From Roseburia sp. (GTDB taxonomy: Bacteria; Bacillota; Clostridia; Lachnospirales; Lachnospiraceae): a stretch of 5,626 nucleotides of DNA. The stretch's first letter is position 1. Every line of letters starts with the position of its first letter. This document shows, one piece after another, positions 1-5,626 of the stretch. A program made the position numbers and the translations under genes. The notes beneath the pieces are model-generated. The model was given only the letters and a program-made list of their open reading frames with translations. It made no database searches and was not told the origin of the DNA. The stretch spans positions 1 through 5,626 of the forward strand of contig JAGAIK010000471.1 in the NCBI GenBank assembly GCA_017626625.1, given 5' to 3'.

Positions 1-233
1 ACTGTGATACTGCAGGTGGCCTTTTTGCCGCTGGCGGTTTTTACCGTAATCACTGCAGTTCCCTTTTTCTTTGCTGTTACCTTTCCTTTGCTGTCTACGG
101 CGGCTACCTTCTTATTAGAGCTGCTCCAGGTCAGCTTATCCGTAGATGAGGACGGGGTAACCGTTGCCTTTAATGTTAAAGTGCCTCCCTTTTTCAGGGT
201 TGCCTTTGTCTTGTTTAATTTTACCTTCGTTGC
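1..233 (-). other. Big_2 domain 4, cut by the window edge
   Basis: About 77 residues: ATKVKLNKTKATLKKGGT, LKATVTPSSSTDKLTWSSSN, KKVAAVDSKGKVTAKKKGTA and ATCSIT, where the window ends just before the final strand is complete. Consensus Big_2 and Lys-rich. Further domains or a C-terminal anchor probably follow. Confidence 0.92.
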
Positions 234-3200
234 CGCTTCTTTAACGGTCACCTTACAGGTGGCTTTTTTGCCGCTGGCTGCCTTTGCCGTAATGGTGACG
301 GTTCCGCCCTTTAATGCGGTGACAACGCCGTTGGTATCCACCTTTGCAACCTTCTTATTGGAACTGCTCCAGGTCACTTTGTCGGTGGAATTTTTGCTCA
401 GGGTGGCTTTCAACTGGGTGTAAGCTCCTTTTTTGAGCGTAAGGTTTTTCTTACTCAATTTAATGCTGGTGGCTTTCTTGGTGGCTTTTACCACCGTTAC
501 CTTACAGACAGCTTTTTTGCCGTTTGACATTTTAGCCGTAATGGTGGCTGTTCCTGCCTTCACGCCCTTGATTTTTCCCTTGGAGGTCACGGTAACAACC
601 TTCTTATTGGAAGTACTCCAGGTCACTTTTTCAGTGGTGTCTGCCGGGAAAATACTTGCCTTTAAGGTCTTGCTGCTGCCCTTCTTGATACAGAGCGCCG
701 GGGTAAGATATATTTTTTCCGCAGAAATGATAACCGTTACCTTACAGGTGGCAGTCAGCCCTCCTGCTGTTGTTGCGGTAATCACTGCTTCCCCTGTTTT
801 CTTTGCTGTTACCAGTCCGTTGGCATCTACGGTCGCTACGGATGCTTTGGAGGAAGTCCAGGTCACTGCTCCGTCTGTACTGTCCTTCGGAGTCACTTCC
901 GCCGTCAACTGATAGCTCTTTCCTTTCTCCACTTCCATATCTGTCCGGTTTAAAGTAACTGCTGTTGCATGTACTTCACCTGCTCCATTATTTCCGTCTC
1001 CGGTGTTACCGCCGTTATCTTCTGTACTGCCGTTGTTATCTCCGGTGCTGCCGTTGTTATCTCCGGTGCTGCCATTGTTATCTCCCGTATTGCCGTTATT
1101 CTCTGTAAATTCAGGCAGTCCGTCATTGGTGGTTCCGGAAGCCTCCGGTTTCGTCCATGTGCTGTCATAGTATACGGTTTTCTCCCACTGTAACGGTGTC
1201 CACTGTACCTTTCCTGCGCCTGCATTTCCTTTTACAATCGAAGCCAAATCACTTGCGCTGTAAAGCGTATAATTGCTGTACGGAAGTTCCGAGGTAAAGG
1301 CGTCTGCGTCTAATACCTTTAACGCTTCGCCCTCTTTGGTGGTATTTACCTTCGGATTCAGTGCATAGCGCTGTCCGTACATATAATATAAAGAATTTAC
1401 TGCATTGATATAACCGGAAGGGCTGCTGCCGTTCCCGCTGTTCAATGCGTTGATAATGCCGTTGATGTAACAGTTTTCCAACAGCACTTCTGCATCACAG
1501 GTAGAGGATGCGCCATTGCTTACAATGTGTTTTGCCGCCTCCGCATTGGTGATACCGTCCCTTGCCGTCAGAAGCTCCTGTGCGTCCATGATACAGTTGT
1601 ACACATGGGCTGTTCCGTAGCGCAGACGTGGCATACGGTCCATGGAGTCAAAGTAATAGTTGTTTGCCAGCGTCAGGCTGATATTTTCTGCCGTGGTTGC
1701 TTCATCGGACTGACCTACCAGATGGGTCTTTTTCTGTCCGTAAGCATACCACCAGATTTGTTCCGTGGTCATTCCTGCGTTCAACAGACTGTTATAATAC
1801 GGATAATTCTGCGGATTTGCCGCCATGGTATCCATCATCTGGTTGAAGAAAATGTCGTCCTCGCTTCTCGGTAAAAATTCACACCAGGAAATGGTCACAT
1901 TGGTTGCCGTGGTCTTGTCTGTCTTAATGTCCACCACTCCGTCATATGCCTTGTAGAAGCTACAGTGGTCAATCCAGATGCGGTTGCTGCCTGCCTGCAC
2001 CGTGACATAATCCCAGTCGTTGACATCATAGTCTCCTGCGGTTTCCTCATCCCACTCCCAGAGTTCGTCAAAACGGATGTTACGGATAATGATGTTGTCC
2101 GAACCGTTAATATCCAATGCGGTATGCTTGATGGAATATCCGTTGTTTGAGAAAATCGTCAGGTTGTTCATACCCTTGAGGGACAGCTTGGTCACTCCGG
2201 TCTGCATTAACAGCGGGTGCGTCTGTGCCGGATGGGTATGTGCTGTTAAAATGCTGCTGTAGCTTGCAAAGTTTTCTACTTCGTTCTCGCCTAAACAGAT
2301 ATCTGCGTCTAACTCAATGACGCTTGGAAGCCCTGTCTTTTTCACAGAAAGCACTGCGTCTAAAAATTCGTTTGCATTGCTTACTTTATAATAGTTGTCG
2401 GAATCTTCGTATAACAGTCCGCCGCCTGTGGTCTTAGAAGACTGTGCAAATCCCTCTAAATTGTATCTTCCTGCTCCGGTGTCATCGCTCTCGTAACCGG
2501 AATAGGTGGTCGGTTTGTATTCATTTTCTACATAAGCGCCACTTGGTGTGGTTGCAATGGTTCCCACATAATCAGCTCCAATAATGGAAAGTGTGCTTGC
2601 AGGCGCCCATCCTAAGGAAGAGTCCGAAAGCATATTTTCTGCTCCTGCGGGGGAAATCTGCCTGCGGTTTACATTGACTGCAAAGCCCGGACCGTAAGTG
2701 CCGCACTCATAGTAACGGGATTTTTCCAGAGCTGTGCTGTCGCTGGAAAGTTCTTTTCCTCCCCAGGTACCCCAGCCCCATTCTGCATTGATAACGCTGC
2801 CCATGTAGCAATCAATATAGGTAACGGCTGCTGTTTCACCCCATGGTCTGCCGAGATAATATTTGCTGCCGGAGCATCCGGTCTCTGCTGTAATGCGGCA
2901 GTTGTTGAAAATCAGTCCATACGCAGCTGTTTCAGCAGTCTTCATTGCTGTCACATAACCGGAATTTTTGTTTGCATTATAACGGAATACAATCTCACAA
3001 TCATCAAATAAAGCCATTCCATTACTACCATAGATAAAATCTACATTTCCGGTAATATAACATTTATTAAAGTAATGGTGTCCTTTATTGGTGTCAATCG
3101 TATCCTGATAACCAAGGAAACGTACATTCGTAAATACAGAAGCATCTGCTTCCAACATGATAACATCTTCAGACTCATTGCTGATACTTCCGTCTCCCCT

Positions 3201-5626
3201 ATACTCCCAGTCATTTTTTAATGTCAAGTTCTCTGCGGAAAAATTCTTTGCCGCACTATCTACATACATGAAACATCTGGTCTTTGTGCTATAAGCCGCA
3301 TCAGTAGGCTGAATCGGCATATTGTGAAGAACTACCTTTTCGCTGTCCTCACCGATAAGAGAAACATTTGGTTTGTCCACAATTAACTGCTTGGCAGCAT
3401 CCGAGTTATCCTCCTGATAATCTCCCGCCTTAATCAAAATAGTTTTCTGTGTGGTATTACTAGCATCTATCGCTGCAAGCGCCGCTGCCACTGTGCTGTA
3501 CTGTGGAACACCGTTGTCGCCTGCCGTACCGTTTGTTCCTGTAAACGCAGCGTCTACCACCATATCATAGTTGGTCAGGTAAACGAAGTTGAAGCTCTTT
3601 CTGATTTTATCTCCATTGCTCTTTGTCTCAATCAACGTTACGTCGTTTCTTCCCTCAGAAATCGTAAGTTCCGGGAAAGAGAAGGTTTCTCTGACACCTA
3701 CTGTCATTTCTGACTGTTTCACGTCATTGACATAAGCTGCTACCGTCCCTGCCTCAGTGGCAACACCCTCTAAGCATACTTTTCCTTCAAAAACGGTATC
3801 ATAGGATTTTTTCGTAATGAAAAGTTCTCCCTCTTCATAAACATACTCACCACTATGCCCGTCGGAAGGCAGTGTCCATGCCTCTGCGGAAAGGTTGCTG
3901 TAATTTCCGGTACAAAATGCCTGTACGCTGTAATAGTAGGGCACTTCCGCCGTTACTGTGGTATCTGTATAAGTGGTTCCTGTCGTATCTCCGATTTTTA
4001 CCGGTTCTGTCTCATCGCTGCTGCGGCGATATACTTCGTAACGCTCTGCACCCTCTACCGCATTCCAGGAGACATTGACGCCGGAGGTTTTTGACTGATA
4101 AGGCACTGTCACTTCCGGTGCGGTAAGTGCCGCCATGATGTAAGCCTCGTTGCTTGTCACATAAGAATTTCTGTTATTTGCCGCCTGGCTCTCAGAATTT
4201 CCTAATGTTCCACAGACACGGAACGTATAATAACCTGCTTCACTCACCGGATATTTATAGGTCATCTCTGTAAGATTTGTTGCCACATCCGTCCATTCAC
4301 TGCTATCTTTAGATACCTGAAGCACATATTTTCCGTCACCGGATACGGACTCGCCGCTCCAGTTTACGGTGATGAACTCTCTGGATTCATCTGCTGTGGC
4401 GCTGACGCTTTTTACCACCGGGGCGCTGCCGATGGGGTTGTAGTACTCGTTCTGGTCGAACAGAATGTTTCCGTCAGCGTCGTAGTATTTCATGTTGGTA
4501 ACAGTAGCGGTTATGTTTGCTATTGCAAAACCATAATATACCTCTGTGCTACTGCCATTTGAATCAAACAACTTATAATCGCTGGAATTGTATTTGTAGC
4601 TAAATTTAGAACTTGCTCCCGTTTCCTCACAACTAGCTTCGATATAGAAATTACCATCTTCTTTGTATGCTTTAAAATGTACTGTAGCTCCGTCATCTAC
4701 CGAAAATCTTCCGGTACTGCTTGTTCCTACCGATGAACTTTTTGTATAAATAGAACCAACTTCACAAGCTTTACGAATAGTTGCCGCTGCCACATATCCG
4801 TTGCTGTCAAAAGCGCCAAAATAAATACCATAATCATTTGAAGATGTTGCTGTTGCAATAATATCCATTTCAAAAACATTATAATCGGCTGTCGCTGTCG
4901 GAATACCAAACCAGGCAGCCGTACTTCCTATTGTCACTTCACTGGCTTTCAATGAACCACCATCTTGTTTCACTGACATATGCTGTCCAGCAGGCGTCAA
5001 TGTCAAGCTTCCTGTAGAGCCATTTATAGTTATTTGCTGTGGTATGTATTTTTCATCATATTTACCAGTATTCACCGTGGTGCTTTCCGCCTCATTTGTC
5101 ACGGTCATACTGTGCAAATAAGCAGTGGCGTCTGTAGTAAAAGTCAATTCTGTGGCGTCTCCCACATAAGTAAATTCAGTAGAAGCTCCTTCCGTAGCTG
5201 CTGTAGCAGTACAAGAAGCAGTTCCTTCAGCCCCTGTCACATATACACTTCCAATTTCTGCAGTTGCAGTAATATTTCCTTTTCCATAAGTACAAAGTGA
5301 AAACGCTACTGTTGCATTTCCGGCAACTTTTACTTTTACCATCGTTCCACTTGGTGTTACAATTCCATGCTGTACACCATTATAAGAAACTCCGCTGGCA
5401 CCTGCTGTAATTGTCACTAAACGGTCTGTAGATGATACGCTATTTCCACCAGTCACTTTATGATAGGTTCCATCATACAGATTCGATATCACGCTTCCGT
5501 CAGTAAAATTGTAAGTCTTTGCCGCCCCGTCCGCTTTCGCTTTTCCGGAACCGGAACTGTCCCTTACGATAAGGGTATAACCCGAAGGCATGTCCTCTCC
5601 GCTGAATGTCAGTGACAGTTCATTGC
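1..5626 (-). CDS. Giant secreted modular pectinase: pectin methylesterase (CE8) plus pectate lyase (PL1), partial at both ends
   Basis: A single reading frame crosses the whole window, with complete codons from 5624 down to 3 (1874 residues) and no stop. Start, signal peptide and C-terminus lie outside. Domains in protein order are: two uncharacterised beta-rich modules, two FN3-like domains, an Ig-like sandwich, a pectinesterase domain (GYQDT, NVDFIYG, YLGRPW), a family 1 pectate lyase (WIDHC, DGVVD, DRMPRLRYG), a Gly/Asn/Asp linker, and four Big_2 domains. In these families the esterase releases methanol from methylated homogalacturonan and the lyase cleaves demethylated polygalacturonate with calcium, so the two steps follow each other. 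The extracellular location is inferred from the architecture, because no signal peptide is visible. The C-terminus may carry more Big_2 domains or a wall anchor. Both catalytic families are identified with high confidence; the organism and exact substrate are not. Confidence 0.96.
234..488 (-). other. Big_2 domain 3
   Basis: About 85 residues: KATKKATSIKLSKKNLTLKKG, then QLKATLSKNSTDKVTWSSSN, KKVAKVDTNGVVTALKGGTV and ASGKKATCKVTV. Near the consensus and very basic. Its DNA shares a nearly identical block of about 29 bp with domains 2 and 4. Confidence 0.93.
489..725 (-). other. Big_2 domain 2
   Basis: About 79 residues from SAEKIYLTPALCIKKGSS through FPADTTEKVTWSTSNKKVV, VTSKGKIKGVKAGTATITA and KAVCKVTVV. 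Clear Big_2 consensus, with one extra Cys (PALCIKKG) besides the strand-G Cys at 504-506 that every copy carries. Lysine-rich and strongly basic. Confidence 0.93.
726..974 (-). other. Big_2 (bacterial Ig-like group 2) domain 1
   Basis: About 83 residues: VHATAVTLNRTDMEVEKG, QLTAEVTPKDST, VTWTSSKASVATVDANGLV, TAKKTGEAVITA and ATCKVTV. The 'lxvGxxxxLtaxvxPxxxxxxxvxWxSsnxxvAtVdxxGxVta' consensus of Big_2 is followed closely. It is the most diverged of the four copies and the only one with fewer lysines. Likely role: rigid spacer in a surface stalk. Confidence 0.93.
975..1115 (-). other. Flexible Gly/Asn/Asp/Ser/Thr linker
   Basis: About 47 residues joining the lyase to the Big_2 array: PEFTENNGNTGDNNGST, two further GDNNGST copies (the last followed by EDNGGNTG) and DGNNGAGE. 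It is low-complexity, hydrophilic and acidic, with no predicted secondary structure. Such linkers usually separate a catalytic unit from an anchoring or stalk region. At the DNA level it is a 21-bp tandem array (separate entry). Confidence 0.9.
1000..1104. repeat. 21-bp imperfect tandem repeat, five units
   Basis: Units lie at 1000-1020, 1021-1041, 1042-1062, 1063-1083 and 1084-1104. Units three and four differ at one base (position 12 of the unit, g versus a); the outer units are more diverged. Each unit is seven codons (Gly-Asp-Asn-Asn-Gly-Ser-Thr type), so gain or loss of units keeps the frame. This makes linker length free to vary between strains. Confidence 0.92.
1140..2456 (-). other. 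Pectate lyase domain (polysaccharide lyase family 1)
   Basis: About 440 residues of parallel beta-helix lyase, opening EGFAQSSKTTGGG. By alignment from memory to Bacillus subtilis Pel, calcium ligands D184, D223 and D227 correspond to Asp at 2010-2012 (DWDYVTV), 1941-1943 and 1929-1931 (DGVVD). K247 corresponds to Lys at 1728-1730 (KKTHLVGQSD). Catalytic R279 and R284 correspond to Arg at 1635-1637 and 1620-1622 (DRMPRLRYG), with the same spacing of 5. WIDHCSF lies at 1956-1976. All residues needed for calcium-dependent beta-elimination of polygalacturonate appear present. An insert of about 45 residues, rich in aromatics (1737-1874), separates D227 from K247. The tail (QWTPLQWEKTVYYDSTW) leads into the linker. 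The last segment before the linker may be a C-terminal helix cap rather than part of the fold. Confidence 0.96.
2457..2603 (-). other. Inter-catalytic spacer
   Basis: About 49 residues between the two enzymes: STLSIIGADYVGTIATTPSG, then a Tyr/Glu/Ser-rich stretch ending SGYESDDTGAGRYNL. It has no repeat character and no catalytic motif. Its length is short for two beta-helix domains, so the esterase and lyase probably sit close together. Its boundaries are estimated from where the family motifs stop and start. Confidence 0.6.
2604..3566 (-). other. Pectin methylesterase domain (carbohydrate esterase family 8)
   Basis: About 320 residues forming a right-handed beta-helix esterase. It opens with VVDAAFTG and QYSTVAAALAAID (usual 'FxTVQxAIDA' start), followed by KTILIKAGDYQE. 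Key motifs are GYQDTID, with the general acid Asp at 3102-3104; NVDFIYG, with the nucleophile Asp at 3039-3041; and YLGRPW, with Arg at 2847-2849 and Trp at 2841-2843. The two Asp are 21 residues apart, as in carrot (D136/D157) and Erwinia PemA (D178/D199). WGWGTWGGKEL and YYECGTYGPG close the domain. The first oxyanion-hole Gln (carrot Q113) is not seen: its region reads SNESEDVIMLEA. Role: de-esterification of methylated homogalacturonan, giving pectate for the lyase downstream in the same chain. The core at 2941-3120 is unusually AT-rich. Confidence 0.95.
3573..3851 (-). other. Ig-like beta-sandwich preceding the esterase
   Basis: About 93 residues from GEYVYEEGELFITKKSYDT through VFEGKVCLEGVATEAGTV, VAAYVNDVKQ, ETFSFPELTISEGRNDVTLI to KSFNFVYLTN. 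The order 'disrupted/added meaning, alternative substituent, then inward-facing strand ending in a Phe-Pro-x-Leu turn and Gly-x-Asn-x-Val-x-Leu' resembles the Ig-like domains that bacterial polysaccharide enzymes use for spacing (glucodextranase-B-like type). The family is not certain. It packs directly against the first strand of the esterase with no flexible linker, so it may stabilise the catalytic helix. Confidence 0.55.
3882..4130 (-). other. Fibronectin type III domain 2
   Basis: About 83 residues show a textbook FN3 pattern: LTAPEVTV at the A strand, GVNVSWNAVEGAERYEVYRR covering the B-C strands, GTTYTDTTV in the E strand region, and VPYYYSVQAF for the F strand, ending NYSNLSAE. The closely spaced Trp, Tyr and Tyr residues match the FN3 core. 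It follows domain 1 with almost no linker, so the pair probably forms a rod between the N-terminal beta modules and the catalytic half. Confidence 0.88.
4143..4427 (-). other. Fibronectin type III-like domain 1
   Basis: About 95 residues start at SAPVVKSVSATADESREF and include the FN3 hallmarks: ITVNWSGE (B strand Trp), YVLQVSKDSSEW (C strand with the Tyr-x-Leu-Gln pattern) and AGYYTFRVCGT (F strand Tyr-Tyr-x-Phe-x-Val). It ends with SNEAYIMA. An Asn/Ser-rich loop (NSESQAANNRNS) extends the F-G region. FN3 domains in bacterial secreted glycoside-active enzymes generally act as spacers, and that role is assumed here. It sits between the candidate binding modules and a second FN3. Confidence 0.75.
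4443..4994 (-). other. Beta-sandwich module B, candidate carbohydrate-binding domain
   Basis: About 180 residues run from the AGQHMSVKQDGG region to ITATVTNMKYYDADG and end at LFDQNEYYN. Alternating strands rich in aromatic and small residues (AAWFGIP, YGIYFGAFDSNGYVAAATI, VHFKAYKEDGNFYIEA, EVYYGFAIANI) suggest a concanavalin-like or jelly-roll sandwich. The pattern of measuring strands, a solvent-facing Asp/Asn-rich loop set and a closing 'change in context' strand is common in laminin-G-like carbohydrate-binding domains. I cannot assign a CBM family. The DNA here is AT-rich (about 38% GC over 4501-4920 by my count) compared with most of the gene. Pectin binding is inferred from the attached enzymes. 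Confidence 0.5.
5098..5519 (-). other. Beta-rich module A, candidate carbohydrate-binding domain
   Basis: This segment of about 140 residues begins near KTYNFTDGSVIS and NLYDGTYHKV. It runs through a Thr/Val/Gly-rich series of strands (VKVKVAGNATVAF) and ends in FTYVGDATELTF and AYLHSMTV. The strand-turn periodicity, the central VAGNA motif and the closing Tyr-x-His-Ser strand look like a jelly-roll module of the kind attached to pectin-active enzymes in gut Firmicutes; that comparison is from memory. No catalytic residue set is visible. Sugar binding is inferred from position and fold pattern only, and a purely structural role is possible. It is followed by a connector of about 30 residues (NTGKYDEKYIPQQ) leading to the next module. 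Confidence 0.5.
5523..5626 (-). other. Tail of an unidentified upstream module
   Basis: About 33 residues at the N-terminal edge of the window read NELSLTFSGEDMPSGYTL, then continue into a Gly/Ser/Lys/Ala-rich stretch (DSSGSGKAKADG). The alternating hydrophobic pattern in SLTF and YTLIV suggests the last strands of a beta-sandwich, followed by a flexible joint before the next module. I cannot name the family from this fragment. It shows that the protein extends further toward its N-terminus with at least one more domain. Confidence 0.5.

Larger units (their letters stand above)
106..867. repeat. Direct DNA repeat blocks within the Big_2 array
   Basis: A conserved block of about 29 bp recurs at about 106, 349 and 598 and, more diverged, at about 838 (spacings 243, 249 and 240 bp, each a whole number of codons). 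On the minus strand it encodes the TWSSSNKKV strand of each domain. The copies at 349 and 598 differ by only a couple of bases. This is internal domain duplication, not a mobile element. Confidence 0.85.

Noticed and set aside
4..912. Two plus-strand open frames (4-423 and 433-912) with very hydrophobic, membrane-like translations
   Set aside because: They are antisense to the Big_2 domains. Lys, Thr and Val codons read backwards give Phe, Leu, Val and Ala, and the repeats recur because the Big_2 domains repeat. The minus-strand frame has clear family motifs.
1000..1104. Possible CRISPR array
   Set aside because: The repeats are 21 bp, directly tandem without spacers, and encode an in-frame linker.
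950..1225. Minus-strand open frame with ITTAAPEITTA-like repeats
   Set aside because: It is an off-frame reading of the 21-bp linker repeats; the in-frame translation is a typical Gly/Asn/Asp linker continuous with the domains on both sides.
1527..2262. Plus-strand open frames opposite the pectate lyase
   Set aside because: They lie opposite strongly conserved lyase motifs, have no recognisable family features, and overlap one another.
4977..4979. Internal Met (at 4977-4979) and others as alternative translation starts
   Set aside because: Domain sequence is continuous upstream of each, and nothing marks them as separate starts.
3855..5300. Short open frames on both strands opposite or within the FN3 and N-terminal modules (for example 3855-4094 plus, 4727-4909 minus, 4980-5300 plus)
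   Set aside because: Low-complexity, Ser/Cys-rich or arbitrary translations with no motif. All are shadows of the long minus-strand frame.
1..5626. Possible split into two genes between esterase and lyase
   Set aside because: The frame stays open through 2457-2603 with no stop and no intergenic signal, so both enzymes are in one chain.

Overview
The window is filled by one gene on the minus strand. It is read with codons at positions 3k to 3k+2 and is open at both ends: 1874 complete codons without a stop, with no start region, signal peptide or C-terminus in view. I checked the reading frame at many points from 5626 down to 3 and saw no stop or frameshift. The product is a giant secreted modular pectinase. 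It joins a pectin methylesterase (carbohydrate esterase family 8) and a family 1 pectate lyase in one chain.

Layout in protein order (high to low coordinates): the tail of an unidentified module (5626-5523); a beta-rich module ending in a YLHSMTV strand (5519-5098) and a second beta-sandwich module (4994-4443), both candidate carbohydrate-binding domains; two fibronectin type III-like domains (4427-4143 and 4130-3882); an Ig-like beta-sandwich (3851-3573); the methylesterase (3566-2604); a short spacer (2603-2457); the pectate lyase (2456-1140); a Gly/Asn/Asp linker built from 21-bp repeats (1115-975); and four tandem bacterial Ig-like group 2 (Big_2) domains (974-1), the last cut by the window edge.

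Functionally, the esterase would remove methyl groups from homogalacturonan and the lyase would cut the resulting pectate by calcium-dependent beta-elimination. The N-terminal beta modules probably hold substrate. The C-terminal Lys-rich Big_2 array probably acts as a stalk or a cell-surface tether.

The architecture, the Lys/Thr-rich Big_2 repeats and the moderate, patchy GC (about 30-60% per line) suggest a gut or rumen pectin-degrading Firmicute, most likely Lachnospiraceae (Lachnospira/Butyrivibrio-like). That placement is inference. No RNA gene, mobile element, CRISPR array, promoter or terminator was found, and there is no intergenic DNA in the window.
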